From Rhizobiales bacterium UBA3584 (GTDB taxonomy: Bacteria; Pseudomonadota; Alphaproteobacteria; Rhizobiales; Devosiaceae), in the NCBI GenBank assembly GCA_002375765.1, contig DFMV01000069.1, forward strand, positions 13,861 through 77,860: a DNA stretch of 64,000 nucleotides, given 5' to 3'. Made by a program: the position numbers and the translations under genes. The notes beneath the pieces were generated by a model. It made no database searches. It was not told the DNA's origin and worked only from the letters and a program-made list of their open reading frames with translations. How positions within the stretch are numbered: position 1 is the first letter of the stretch; every line of letters begins with the position of its first letter. Shown here piece by piece: positions 34,267 through 43,307 of this stretch.

Positions 34267-34308
34267 ACCCCTTAGGGGATAGGGGGGCGAAAAGTCATAG
34301 ACCGGTCA

Positions 34309-34333
34309 GACCTAGACCGGCGGGGTAGTCAAA
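34309..34333. repeat. 25-bp direct repeat, left end of the three-gene cassette
   Basis: GACCTAGACCGGCGGGGTAG plus TCAAA is identical to 36141-36165. Similarity continues for about 20 more bases (GCGCG, then CAAATTA), so the repeat is about 50 bp with mismatches. The DNA before each copy also shares an AAAAGTCA block. Confidence 0.8.
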
Positions 34334-34411
34334 GTTTTGCGCGTGCAAATTAAAACTGCGGATCGAAATAAAATGCCGGCACAAGATGCAGACATTCCCT
34401 CGTCGTCCCGG

Positions 34412-34810
34412 CTAACCGTTCAGAGGTCCGCGTTCGGCCGCAGATGATGGGCCGAGTTGACCTTGTAGAGTTTCCATCATTCTCATCGCCATGGACTGAT
34501 CCATGGCAAAGTCTATGTAGCCGGCGCCCTCAAGGCGAAGGCTGAGGACAACCCGCCCCTCTTGGGTACTCCGCACCTCGTACCAATCCGACGGAAAAGC
34601 TGGTGGCATTATGTCGGCCAGTTTACCTCTTGGCTCCAAGACGCCAGCGGCCTGGGTCAAAAATGCAATGATCTGGAGCACTTCCGTTCGATCAATCGAA
34701 AGAAGCGTTTGCCCTTCGTTAGTGTCGAAGTGAATTTCGATCCTACCGCGTTCCTTATCGATTCCGAACTGATCTGAAAGGGTGGCATCCGCCACGGATT
34801 TGTTGCTCAT
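34412..34810 (-). CDS. Hypothetical protein, cassette gene 3
   Basis: A 132-residue protein with GGAG six bases before the ATG. RIEIHFDTNEGQTLLSIDRTEVLQ and SDWYEVRSTQEGRVVLSLRL suggest a beta-rich fold, followed by AMRMMETLQGQLG helix. No known family. It reads in the same direction as the other two cassette genes, separated by 100 bases. Confidence 0.55.
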   Translation of the reverse strand: MSNKSVADATLSDQFGIDKERGRIEIHFDTNEGQTLLSIDRTEVLQIIAFLTQAAGVLEPRGKLADIMPPAFPSDWYEVRSTQEGRVVLSLRLEGAGYIDFAMDQSMAMRMMETLQGQLGPSSAAERGPLNG

Positions 34811-34910
34811 TCGTTCGCTCCAGCTTTCTTCGGCCCATTATCATGCCATTGCATTGATCTTCGATCGATGGCGCGACAGCGAGGATGTGCGAGAAAAGAC
34901 CGTGTGTGCG

Positions 34911-35381
34911 TTAGGAATCATCGTCCCTGTAACTAAGAAAGCGTTGCAGCACGCCCCCTACGGCGAAGGCGATATGCTTTGCCTCCACCTCTTGCACAAT
35001 TAGGATCTCGGCCTCATCAGTCGCCTTGCCGTGGTTCTTCAGATAGGCTTTGCCTTCACGATCGAGCCCCTCGATTTCGACGCAGTCAGCCCCCTCCTCG
35101 ACTTCAATGTCGATGGTCCATGAATCACCATCCCGACGCGACGCATGGACCCTCAATCCTTCCCACTTTGGCGTTTCGTACTCCATTCGCTGGGAGCCGA
35201 TGGTGACATGCTCAACGTCTCTCTTGTCGAGTTCACGAGATAGCATGTCGACCAAGCTGCTCGTCGGCTTAAGAATTTCTGAAGCCCTTTGTTTGAATTT
35301 CGCGAGCCTATCGTCGTACCGCGCCGAGGCAAATGTGATGTCCTCAGCGGCCTCATTCAAAAATTCATGAATATCATCCAT
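34911..35381 (-). CDS. Hypothetical protein, cassette gene 2
   Basis: A 156-residue protein from ATG 35381, with GAGG about ten bases upstream. The first half is helical (DIHEFLNEAAEDITFASARYDDRL), the second half is beta-rich and acidic (SWTIDIEVEEGADCVEIEG, then VEAKHIAFAVGGVLQRFLSY). No family recognised. It lies 125 bases downstream of cassette gene 1. Confidence 0.55.
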   Translation of the reverse strand: MDDIHEFLNEAAEDITFASARYDDRLAKFKQRASEILKPTSSLVDMLSRELDKRDVEHVTIGSQRMEYETPKWEGLRVHASRRDGDSWTIDIEVEEGADCVEIEGLDREGKAYLKNHGKATDEAEILIVQEVEAKHIAFAVGGVLQRFLSYRDDDS

Positions 35382-35506
35382 TGCGCGGTGCCTCTTTCGA
35401 TTTCGCTGGGGGAGGATGCTGCAGTGGCGAAATTTCTGCAACACCGGATCCTCTGCCACAGATGCGCCCTCAAAGGTAAGGCAAAACGAGGAGCTGACGA
35501 GAGGAG

Positions 35507-36076
35507 TTAGCTGAATATGTTTCCTGGCTCGGGCTCCTCGGCCTCAATTAGGCCCTCGCGCTCTAGAAGTACTGACCAATCTCGCTCGACAGTACGGAAA
35601 AAGTCGGACGCATCGTGCTGTTCCCCAGCATATTCCACAACTGCGACACCACGAGCAACACTGTCGCCCCAAGAGCCTGGACGGCTCAAGTCAAATGGCG
35701 GGTGGAAGCGAACGGACGATTTTGCATGGAGCAACGGGTCGTCCTTGATCAAGGTCAAGACGAGATGTTTGCCAGTGTTGGCAATCTGTTGGCAGTGCTC
35801 AAGGAGAGGTAGGTTGGAGCGTTGCGCCTCTATGAAGCCGCGAGTTACGCCTTTCGCGCCTCGCAGCTTCCCACACAACCTCAGGTGGCCATCATCATCG
35901 ACACTGTTTAGTATCCAGTCAACGAGATGCCAACTCGCTAAGGCACAGTCGAACGCTGCGAAGCGAGCTTCGTCCGAATATTCAGCATGCTCTAGTCGGC
36001 GTATATCGAAAGACAGCTTCCGCAATAGATCGGACGGCCCGCGCAGGCCGAATGTCTTGGTGGGATGGTTCGCCAT
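35507..36076 (-). CDS. Hypothetical protein, cassette gene 1 (HEPN-like pattern)
   Basis: A 189-residue protein from ATG 36076 (GGAG six bases upstream). FAAFDCALASWHLVDWILNSV and CQQIANTGKHLVLTLIKDD give an all-helical, HEPN-like impression, with the recurring NxGKH block seen in uncharacterised proteins of that kind. HEPN domains are often RNases in toxin or defence systems, but the classical RxxxxH motif is not evident here. Function is therefore open. Confidence 0.5.
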   Translation of the reverse strand: MANHPTKTFGLRGPSDLLRKLSFDIRRLEHAEYSDEARFAAFDCALASWHLVDWILNSVDDDGHLRLCGKLRGAKGVTRGFIEAQRSNLPLLEHCQQIANTGKHLVLTLIKDDPLLHAKSSVRFHPPFDLSRPGSWGDSVARGVAVVEYAGEQHDASDFFRTVERDWSVLLEREGLIEAEEPEPGNIFS

Positions 36077-36140
36077 TGTCAGCTCCGCGCTCAGAGCCGT
36101 TACGGTGGGGTAGGGTGGGTCAAAAGTCAAAAAGGGACGA

Positions 36141-36165
36141 GACCTAGACCGGCGGGGTAGTCAAA
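36141..36165. repeat. 25-bp direct repeat, right end of the three-gene cassette
   Basis: Identical to 34309-34333. The copy lies 65 bases upstream of cassette gene 1. The pair encloses three minus-strand genes (about 1.8 kb). This is what insertion or loss by homologous recombination between the repeats would leave. Confidence 0.8.
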
Positions 36166-36274
36166 AAAACGCGCGGACAAATTAGAGTTTCGGAAATTCT
36201 GAGCAGCGTCAGCCGATTGCACAATCTCAGAGCATTGTGTAGCTTCCATCGAACAGTCTGCATGAGGTGGAAGA

Positions 36275-36634
36275 ATGTCGTCCTCACCTGCTCGCGTTGG
36301 CGCCCCGCTCTATTCAGACCAGTGGAGCAATCGGAAAGCGGCCCTTGTGGCTTTTCGAATCGGCCAAGGGGTCCCGTATCCCGCAATCGCAAGAGAACTG
36401 AACGACGGCACCACCACGGCCAGCCTCCGACGAATGGCTCGTGAATGGCAGATTCGCCCGGACAAGATGAGGCCTGGGTATGCCCCTGTCCCGGTCCCTC
36501 TCTTTGGAGAGCACCGCACGGCCATCCTACAGGAAGCGAAACGCAGGGGCAGAAGCTTGCCCGAGCTGATCGGTGAGGTGACCGCGATCATCGTCCGGGA
36601 CGACATGTTCGGAGCTGTGATCGATTGCGACTAG
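36275..36634 (+). CDS. HTH-like small protein of element B
   Basis: A 119-residue protein with GAGG before the ATG. DQWSNRKAALVAFRIGQGVPYP and AIARELNDGTTTASLRRMAREW form a homeodomain-like HTH, as in small recombinase or sigma-region-like proteins. The tail (ILQEAKRRGRSLPELIGEVTAII) is helical. It may be a regulator; function unproven. Confidence 0.55.
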   Translation: MSSSPARVGAPLYSDQWSNRKAALVAFRIGQGVPYPAIARELNDGTTTASLRRMAREWQIRPDKMRPGYAPVPVPLFGEHRTAILQEAKRRGRSLPELIGEVTAIIVRDDMFGAVIDCD

Positions 36635-36688
36635 GGGATGCGTGGTCGTCATGACCATACCTTGAAGGTGTATGCATGACACACATAC

Positions 36689-36821
36689 CATCGGACTAAA
36701 AAACCGATGGCGACCGCCCCTCAAACACCCCCGTTACTCCCTCATTCAATAACGGAAATCTTGAGTTCGATAACGCTTTTCTAGAAGTGGGATTTGGCAT
36801 CATCGGACCAAAAGTCCGATG
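36689..36821. promoter_or_regulatory. Paired CCATCGG-type hairpins near the prtN-like gene
   Basis: CCATCGG/CCGATGG (36689-36695 with 36704-36710, 8-base loop) and CATCGGAC/GTCCGATG (36801-36808 with 36814-36821, CAAAA loop) share the core CATCGGAC. The second ends just before the prtN-like stop, so it may be its terminator. The first could be a binding site for the activator. Confidence 0.45.
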
Positions 36822-36822
36822 A

Positions 36823-37086
36823 TTAGATTGTGCCCATCTGCCGCATCTCTTTGACCGCAAGATCGCGTCGATGATCGATATAGGCAGCCAAGTCGGCGAG
36901 ATGCACGCCCTTGGCGCCTTTCTGGCTGTCTTCCATGCGAACCACAGGCAGATCGATCTCGCCTCGGCTCAGCTTGACCTTGAACTTATCGAAACCGAGT
37001 GGGGCGAAGTAGTCGCGGCAGACATCCTCAAGCGGGATCACAGCCTTGCCGTTGTACTGGGCCATCAGCAGGAAAGCGGTATTCAC
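36823..37086 (-). CDS. PrtN-like pyocin activator family protein
   Basis: An 87-residue protein matching the PrtN family across its length: MNTAFLLMAQYNGKAVIPLE, then RDYFAPLGFDKFKVKLSRGEI with DLPVVRMEDSQKGAKGVHLAD at the end. PrtN activates pyocin and some prophage genes by binding P-box repeats upstream of them. It overlaps the HTH gene by four bases (ATGA), so they are coupled. In element B it could switch on the capsid gene or the helper's genes. Confidence 0.82.
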   Translation of the reverse strand: MNTAFLLMAQYNGKAVIPLEDVCRDYFAPLGFDKFKVKLSRGEIDLPVVRMEDSQKGAKGVHLADLAAYIDHRRDLAVKEMRQMGTI

Positions 37087-37337
37087 TTGCGCCTGGAGTT
37101 TTTGCCGGCGAGCGCCACAACTCTGTCGACGCGCGTCTGCAAATCTTCCTCGCCCATCATGCCGTCGAGATAACGATCGATTGCCTTCCGATCATATCGA
37201 ACCGCCCGTCCGAAGTTGGTCGGAGAGATTCGGATATAGCCTTTGAAAGAATTTGGTGAGAGGCCGCAATAATCTGCGGCTTCCTCCAGCGTCAGCATTC
37301 TTCGCTCTGGGCCAGGCAGTGTTTTGGGGCGTTTCAT
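37083..37337 (-). CDS. Excisionase-like HTH protein upstream of the PrtN-like gene
   Basis: An 84-residue protein from ATG 37337; the frame opens further at 37367 but the later start is shorter and typical. MLTLEEAADYCGLSPNSFKGY is the HTH and FGRAVRYDRKAIDRYLDG the wing. It lies about 80 bases from the att site inside the tRNA. It could be the excisionase or a regulator of the PrtN-like gene. Confidence 0.65.
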   Translation of the reverse strand: MKRPKTLPGPERRMLTLEEAADYCGLSPNSFKGYIRISPTNFGRAVRYDRKAIDRYLDGMMGEEDLQTRVDRVVALAGKNSRRK

Positions 37338-37414
37338 GGCCGATCTATGGTGACTGATCGGTGACACTTCATCGTTCGATTGCGGCCATGAACGTGCTAA
37401 GTGACTGAGGTTGT

Positions 37415-37491
<77 letters not shown>

Positions 37492-37674
37492 CCGGGGCGG
37501 AGAACGCCCAAACGGTTCGGCGCGAACCTACTGTAAGCGGGCGCGGCGTGCAACAGGGTTTTGATCGGGTTTGGAGCGAGCCGGTTCGTGCAAAGTTCGG
37601 CGCGCGCAGGTCTTGCGGGGCAAGGGTCAGCGTGCATAGATGCGGCCAAACGCATTGGGTTGGGAGGCTCGGTT

Positions 37675-39015
37675 TTGGGGAAGAATTGGCACATCCGCGC
37701 CGTCTCGCGGCTGGCAGCAGGCGCTCTGGTGTTGGTCGCCGTCATGGCGGCTCCGGCGCAGGCCATGGCACAGCGGCTGGACGCGCAGGACGTGGTGGTG
37801 GGCTGGAATCGGCTGATCCTTGAATTGGTGCGGCATACGCCGACCTATTCGCCGCCCGTCGCCAGTCGCGCATTTGCCTATCTGGGGGTCACCGCCTATG
37901 AGACGGTGGCGAGCGGGGACGATAGCTTCGTCACCCTCGCCGGCCAGCTCAATGCGCTCGAACCCCTGCCCAGGCGCGAGCCGGGTGCCGCCTATGACGA
38001 AGCCATTCTCCTGCATGCGGCGATGAGTTTCGGCGCCAACGCGTTTTTCGGCAATACCGGGCCCACAGGCCAGCGCGCCATGGACACCATGGACAGCCGC
38101 ACCGCGGCGATGCTGGCCGAGGGTGTCGATCCGGAAATCGTTGCACGCAGCACCGCGCTGGGCACCGCGATCGGCGAGCACATTCTGGCCTGGTCGCTTG
38201 ATGATGGCGGAGCGGTCATCGAAAATCTGGGCTTCCCCTATGATTTCGAAACCGTTGAAGACCCCTCGCTTTGGGTGCCGACAAACCGCGTGGCCGTGCA
38301 ACAGGCACCCCTGCTCCCCGGCTGGGGGAACAACCGGCCCTTTGCCATGCCAGAGGGCAATAGCTGCGCGCTGCCCCCGCCGCCCGCTTACAGCGAAGCG
38401 CCGGGTTCGCCATTTTATGAGGAGGCCATGGAGGTCCACGACGCTGTGGTCAACCTGACCGCCGAGCAGGAAGCCATCGCCCGGTTCTGGTCGGATGATC
38501 CCATGCTCTCGCCCACTCCGCCGGGTCACTGGATATTCCTCACCCTCGATGCGCTTGAAAAAAAGGATGCGGACCTTGCCGAAACCGTTGACGTTCTGGC
38601 CCGGCTCGGCGTGGTGCTTGCCGATTCCTTCATCGGGTGCTGGGACGCAAAGTATCAGTACAATCTGGTGCGCCCGGTAACCTATCTCAACAAGCTCGTC
38701 GATCCGGACTGGCAGCCCATTCTCATCACCCCGCCTTTCCCCGAATATCCGTCGGGCCACTCCACCCAATCGGGCGCGGCGGCCAGCATGCTGGAAGCCC
38801 ATTTCGGTGAAAATTTCGCGTTTTCCGACCGCACGCATGCTGATGACGGGCTGGCTGTGCGCCATTTTGCCAGTTTCTGGGAAGCGGCCGAGGAAGCGGC
38901 GGTGTCGCGGCTTTATGGCGGCATTCACTTCCGCTCGGCCATCGAACTGGGGCTCGAACAGGGCCGGTGTATCGCCGGGTTCACCAACGCACTTGTCACA
39001 CGGAGCCCGTCATGA
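37675..39015 (+). CDS. Exported vanadium-dependent haloperoxidase / PAP2-family protein
   Basis: A 446-residue secreted protein. It starts at TTG 37675 with GGGAGG seven bases upstream, followed by a signal peptide (about residues 5-32, ending AQAMA). The vanadate/phosphate pocket motifs are in order: Lys and Arg-Pro in KYQYNLVRP (about 325-333), PSGH (about 358-361) and SRLYGGIHF (about 411-419). The family includes bromo-/chloroperoxidases that oxidise halides with peroxide, and acid phosphatases. The upstream frame from 37561 has no signal and was rejected. It overlaps the CRTAC1-like gene by four bases. Confidence 0.85.
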   Translation: MGKNWHIRAVSRLAAGALVLVAVMAAPAQAMAQRLDAQDVVVGWNRLILELVRHTPTYSPPVASRAFAYLGVTAYETVASGDDSFVTLAGQLNALEPLPRREPGAAYDEAILLHAAMSFGANAFFGNTGPTGQRAMDTMDSRTAAMLAEGVDPEIVARSTALGTAIGEHILAWSLDDGGAVIENLGFPYDFETVEDPSLWVPTNRVAVQQAPLLPGWGNNRPFAMPEGNSCALPPPPAYSEAPGSPFYEEAMEVHDAVVNLTAEQEAIARFWSDDPMLSPTPPGHWIFLTLDALEKKDADLAETVDVLARLGVVLADSFIGCWDAKYQYNLVRPVTYLNKLVDPDWQPILITPPFPEYPSGHSTQSGAAASMLEAHFGENFAFSDRTHADDGLAVRHFASFWEAAEEAAVSRLYGGIHFRSAIELGLEQGRCIAGFTNALVTRSPS

Positions 39016-40601
39016 TGCGCCTCATGGTTGGATTGAGCCTTCTTGCCGCGCCCGCCATGGGTCAGGAGCCGGCCATTCCCGACTTTGCCGACGTCACGGC
39101 CAGCGCGGGGATCGACAGCGTCTTTTGGGGCGAGTGGGAATATATGGTGGGCGGGGGCGTCGCCGTCTTCGATTGCGACGGAAACCGTAAGCCCGACATG
39201 GTGCTGGCCGGCGGCACCGCGCCGGCGAAATTTTACCGCAACACCGGCGAGGTCGGTGGCGCGCTCAGTTTTGCCCAGGAGGCGAGCGGGCTGGAGATGG
39301 AGGCCGTTACCGGCGCCTATCCCCTCGATATCGACAGCGACGGCATTATCGATATCGTCCTGCTGCGGGTGGGCGAAAACCAGGTGATGCGCGGGCTGGG
39401 CGATTGCCGGTTCGAAAGCGCCAACACCGATTGGGGGTTTGATGGTGGGGACGGCTGGTCCACCGCCTTTGCCGCCACCTGGGAGGCCGGGCAAAGCTGG
39501 CCGACAATCGCCATCGGCAATTATGTCGATCGATATGAAACGATGATGCCCTGGGGATCGTGCACCGACAACTGGCTGCACCGTCCGGATATCACTGACG
39601 ATCGTTTCGGCGGGCCGATCCCGCTGACACCGAGCTATTGCGCGCTTTCGATGCTGTTTACCGACTGGAACCGGTCGGGCACGCCATCGCTGCGCGTTTC
39701 CAATGACAGGGAGTATTACAAGGGCGGGCAGGAACAGCTCTGGCGCATCCAGGCCGGTTTGGCGCCGGAACTTTACGGCCCCGAGGACGGCTGGCAACGG
39801 CTGCGCATCTGGGGCATGGGTATTGCCGGACACGATCTGAATGCGGACGGCTATCCGGAATATTTCCTCACCTCGATGGCCGACAACAAGCTTCAGGTGC
39901 TGTCCGAGATTCCGGAGGCCGGAGCGCCGCTTCCGGTCTATTCCGACCTTGCCTATGCGCGCGGGGTCACCGCGCATCGCCCCTATACGGGCGGGGAGAT
40001 CAAGCCCTCGACCGCCTGGCACGCCCAGTTCGAGGACGTCAACAATGACGGGCTGGCCGATCTGTTCGTGGCCAAGGGCAATGTGTGGGAGATGCCCGAT
40101 TTCGCGCTGCTCGACCCCAACAATCTGCTGCTTCAGCGCTCCGATGGCACGTTCCTTGAAGCGGGCGAGGAGGCAGGGGTTGCCAGTCTTCTGACCGCAC
40201 GCGGAGCGGCGCTGGCCGATTTCAATCTTGACGGGCAGCTCGATCTGCTCGTCGTCAACCGACACGACAAGGCTCAGCTCTGGCAAAATGTCAGCGACAC
40301 TTCCGGCAACTGGCTGGCTGTCGCCCCGCACCAGTCCGGGGCCAATCGCGATGCCATCGGCGGCTGGATCGAGGTGCGGACGGGCGATCTCGTCCAGCGC
40401 CGCGAGATCACATCGGGCGGCGGGCATGTGAGCGGGATCGCGGGCTTTTCCCATTTCGGGCTGGGCGATGCGCAAAGCGCCGACATCCGCATGCTCTGGC
40501 CTGACGGCACCGAAGGCGAATGGCAGGCCGCACAAGCGGGAGGCTTTTACAATCTCGAGCGCGATGCGCCATTGGCGCGCTGGCACCCGGACGCGAACTG
40601 A
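39012..40601 (+). CDS. CRTAC1-like FG-GAP/ASPIC-UnbV repeat protein, exported
   Basis: A 529-residue protein with a short signal peptide (MRLMVGLSLLAAPAMG), several FG-GAP/VCBS calcium-binding repeats (DCDGNRKPDMVLAGG, DIDSDGIIDIVLLRV, DLNADGYPEYFLTS, DVNNDGLADLFVAKG, DFNLDGQLDLLVVNR) and a C-terminal ASPIC/UnbV domain (DAIGGWIEVRTGDLVQRREI, then GGGHVSG). ATG 39012 overlaps the haloperoxidase stop. The pair travels together in many bacteria, so the repeat protein may be an extracellular partner of the haloperoxidase. Confidence 0.85.
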   Translation: MMRLMVGLSLLAAPAMGQEPAIPDFADVTASAGIDSVFWGEWEYMVGGGVAVFDCDGNRKPDMVLAGGTAPAKFYRNTGEVGGALSFAQEASGLEMEAVTGAYPLDIDSDGIIDIVLLRVGENQVMRGLGDCRFESANTDWGFDGGDGWSTAFAATWEAGQSWPTIAIGNYVDRYETMMPWGSCTDNWLHRPDITDDRFGGPIPLTPSYCALSMLFTDWNRSGTPSLRVSNDREYYKGGQEQLWRIQAGLAPELYGPEDGWQRLRIWGMGIAGHDLNADGYPEYFLTSMADNKLQVLSEIPEAGAPLPVYSDLAYARGVTAHRPYTGGEIKPSTAWHAQFEDVNNDGLADLFVAKGNVWEMPDFALLDPNNLLLQRSDGTFLEAGEEAGVASLLTARGAALADFNLDGQLDLLVVNRHDKAQLWQNVSDTSGNWLAVAPHQSGANRDAIGGWIEVRTGDLVQRREITSGGGHVSGIAGFSHFGLGDAQSADIRMLWPDGTEGEWQAAQAGGFYNLERDAPLARWHPDAN

Positions 40602-40702
40602 AAATACCATAAGCCAAAATGTCGGCTGGCTAAGAGATGGCTCGTCCTTGGGGCAGGACGCGGGGATTTGGCCCCGCGCGGTGCGCTCAAAGGAGAGATG
40701 AA

Positions 40703-41320
40703 ATGAGAAAGCTCAGTGTTGCCGCCTTTGTCAGTCTTGACGGGGTCATGCAGGGCCCTGGCGGCCCCAAGGAAGATACCGATAACGGCTTTACGCTCGG
40801 CGGATGGACGGTGCCCTATTTCGACGAAGCCGTCGGCAAGGCCATGGACGCCATTTTTTCCGATCCCTACGATCTGTTGCTGGGCCGCCGGACCTACGAG
40901 ATCTTTGCCAATCACTGGCCAAAGCTCGAAGGGCAGGACGAACTGGCCGACCAGTTCGGCGCCATCAACAAATATGTTGCCACCCGCAACCCCGGCTATG
41001 CAACGGACTGGCAAAACAGCCACGTTCTCAAGGGCGATGCCGTTGCGGCGGTGCGCCAGCTCAAGACGCAAGAGGGGCGAAACCTTCTCACGCAAGGTTC
41101 GGCACAGTTTCTCCAGGCGCTATTGGCCGCCGATGTGGTCGATGAAATCCACACCCTCACCTTCCCGGTGCTGCTGGGAAAGGGCAAGCGGCTGTTTGGT
41201 GGCGATGTGGCGCCCAGCGCGCTGACGCTGATCAGTTCGGTCACCTCGCCCAGCGGGGTCAGCATCAACCGCTACGGAGTTGCGGGCGCGGTCCAGACGG
41301 GTAGCTTTGCGCTGGAATAG
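40703..41320 (+). CDS. RibD/dihydrofolate reductase-family reductase
   Basis: A 205-residue cytosolic protein with AGGAG at a good distance from ATG 40703. The fold signature is MRKLSVAAFVSLDGVMQGP, LLLGRRTYEIFANHWP, EGRNLLTQGSAQFLQALL and VLLGKGKRLFGG near the end. These proteins are NADPH-dependent reductases related to RibD's C-terminal domain; the natural substrate is not known. It stands alone and is followed by a hairpin terminator. Confidence 0.85.
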   Translation: MRKLSVAAFVSLDGVMQGPGGPKEDTDNGFTLGGWTVPYFDEAVGKAMDAIFSDPYDLLLGRRTYEIFANHWPKLEGQDELADQFGAINKYVATRNPGYATDWQNSHVLKGDAVAAVRQLKTQEGRNLLTQGSAQFLQALLAADVVDEIHTLTFPVLLGKGKRLFGGDVAPSALTLISSVTSPSGVSINRYGVAGAVQTGSFALE

Positions 41321-41328
41321 GCCATCAG

Positions 41329-41355
41329 GGGCGCCGATCGTTTCGGCGCCCTTTT
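41329..41355 (+). terminator. Intrinsic terminator after the RibD-like gene
   Basis: GGGCGCCGA (41329-41337) pairs with TCGGCGCCC (41343-41351), a 5-base loop, followed by TTTT. It also serves the convergent lepA gene only in the other sense. Confidence 0.8.
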
Positions 41356-41365
41356 GGGGCCCCGC

Positions 41366-43180
41366 TCAATCGTCCATCTTGAGCGCCTTGATGAAGGCTT
41401 CCTGGGGGATTTCGACCTTGCCGAACTGGCGCATCTTCTTTTTCCCCTCCTTTTGCTTTTCGAGCAGCTTGCGCTTGCGCGTCGCGTCGCCGCCATAGCA
41501 TTTGGCGGTCACGTCCTTGCGCATGGCGCGCACCGTCTCGCGAGCGATGATGCGCCCGCCGATGGCGGCCTGGATGGGAATGACGAACAGGTGCGGGGGG
41601 ATCAAATCCTTGAGTTTTTCGCACATCTGGCGGCCGCGATGCTCGGCCTGGGAGCGGTGTACCAGCATCGAGAGCGCGTCGACCGGCTCGGCATTGACCA
41701 GGATGGACATCTTGACCAGATCGCCGGCGCGGTAATCGTCGAGCTGGTAATCGAAACTGGCATAGCCCTTGGAGATCGATTTCAGCCGGTCGTAGAAATC
41801 GAACACCACTTCGTTCAATGGCAGATCGTATTCCACCATGGCGCGCTGGCCGACATAGGAGAGGTTGGTCTGGATGCCGCGCCGGTCCTGGCAGAGTTTC
41901 AAAATCGCGCCCAGATAGTCGTCGGGCGTCAAGATCGTCGCCTTGATCCAGGGTTCGCGAATTTCCTCGATCTTGACCGGATCGGGCAGGTCGGCGGGGT
42001 TGTGCAGCATCACTTCGCTGCCGTCGGTCAGCCGGATTTCATAGACGACCGAAGGCGCGGTGGTGATGAGATCGAGATTGAACTCGCGGCTCAGCCGCTC
42101 CTGAATGATCTCGAGATGCAGCAGCCCCAAGAACCCGCAGCGGAACCCGAAGCCAAGCGCGGCCGAGGTTTCCATCTCAAAGGAAAAGCTCGCATCGTTG
42201 AGCCGCAGCTTGCCCATGGCGGCGCGCAGATCGTCGAAATCGGAGGCATCGACCGGGAACAGTCCGCAGAACACCACCGGCTGGGCCGGCCGGAAGCCCG
42301 GCAGCGGTTCGGCCGTGGGTTTTCTGTCATCGGTGATGGTGTCGCCGACATTGGTGTCGGCCACTTCCTTGATCGAGGCGGTAAAAAACCCGATCTCGCC
42401 CGGCCCCAGCTCGCCCACTTCGACAAGCTTGGGGGTAAAAACGCCCACCCTGTCGAGTTCATAGGCGGCGCCCGCCTGCATCATGCGGATCTTCTGGCCC
42501 TTCTTGATGCGCCCGTCGATCACCCGGATCAGCACCACGACGCCGAGATACAGATCGTACCAGCTGTCGACCAGCATCGCCTTGAGCGGCGCGTCCTCGT
42601 TGCCCTTGGGCGCGGGCAGGCGCTCGACGATCGCGGCGAGGACCTTTTCGATGCCCAGGCCCGACTTGGCCGAAATTTCCACCGCCTCGGAGGCATCGAT
42701 GCCAATCACGTCCTCGATCTGCTGCTTGACGCGCTCGGGCTCGGCAGCGGGCAGATCGATCTTGTTCAATACCGGAACGATCTCGTGGTTCACCTCGATG
42801 GCGTGATAGACATTGGCCAGTGTCTGGGCCTCGACGCCCTGGGCGGCATCGACCACAAGGAGCGAGCCTTCGCAGGCAGCCAGCGAGCGGTTGACCTCAT
42901 AGGCGAAATCGACATGGCCCGGCGTATCGATCAGGTTGAGCACATAGTGCTCGCCATCGGTGTGCTCATATTCGAGCCGCACGGTCTGGGCCTTGATGGT
43001 GATGCCGCGCTCGCGCTCGATATCCATGGAATCGAGCACCTGCTCTTTCATCTCGCGCAGATCGAGCCCGCCGGTGAGCTGGATCAGGCGGTCGGCAAGC
43101 GTCGATTTCCCGTGGTCGATATGGGCCACGATGGAAAAATTGCGGATGCGGGAAAGCGGGGTCTTCTGCGGTGTTTTCAT
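41366..43180 (-). CDS. lepA: Elongation factor 4 (LepA)
   Basis: A 604-residue translational GTPase, the usual length. G1 is [16 protein letters not shown]2 GITIKAQT, G3 DTPGHVDF and G4 NKIDLPAA, followed by domains II, III, V and the LepA-specific C-terminal domain ([20 protein letters not shown]). LepA acts on the ribosome at the membrane/cytosol interface and eases stalled or misassembled translation. ATG 43180 gives the conserved start [19 protein letters not shown]. The frame extends back to 43354 without such similarity. Confidence 0.97.
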   Translation of the reverse strand: MKTPQKTPLSRIRNFSIVAHIDHGKSTLADRLIQLTGGLDLREMKEQVLDSMDIERERGITIKAQTVRLEYEHTDGEHYVLNLIDTPGHVDFAYEVNRSLAACEGSLLVVDAAQGVEAQTLANVYHAIEVNHEIVPVLNKIDLPAAEPERVKQQIEDVIGIDASEAVEISAKSGLGIEKVLAAIVERLPAPKGNEDAPLKAMLVDSWYDLYLGVVVLIRVIDGRIKKGQKIRMMQAGAAYELDRVGVFTPKLVEVGELGPGEIGFFTASIKEVADTNVGDTITDDRKPTAEPLPGFRPAQPVVFCGLFPVDASDFDDLRAAMGKLRLNDASFSFEMETSAALGFGFRCGFLGLLHLEIIQERLSREFNLDLITTAPSVVYEIRLTDGSEVMLHNPADLPDPVKIEEIREPWIKATILTPDDYLGAILKLCQDRRGIQTNLSYVGQRAMVEYDLPLNEVVFDFYDRLKSISKGYASFDYQLDDYRAGDLVKMSILVNAEPVDALSMLVHRSQAEHRGRQMCEKLKDLIPPHLFVIPIQAAIGGRIIARETVRAMRKDVTAKCYGGDATRKRKLLEKQKEGKKKMRQFGKVEIPQEAFIKALKMDD

Positions 43181-43307
43181 GGGGCCGCTGATAGCAGTAA
43201 ACCCGGCGTTTCGGGAAGATGGTTTGTGCGCGGTTAACGCGAGTTTTGGCAACATGTCGCGCCTTTGCGCGTTGGAGATGCACCTCAAGCGCCTCCCGGA
43301 GCCAAAA

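Noticed and set aside
41354-43237. Long open frame opposite lepA
   Set aside because: Antisense of a conserved GTPase; no ribosome-binding site or domain.
42960-43307. Upstream extension of the extensin-family gene
   Set aside because: It overlaps lepA start region and lacks a signal peptide; ATG 43308 gives a perfect signal sequence.
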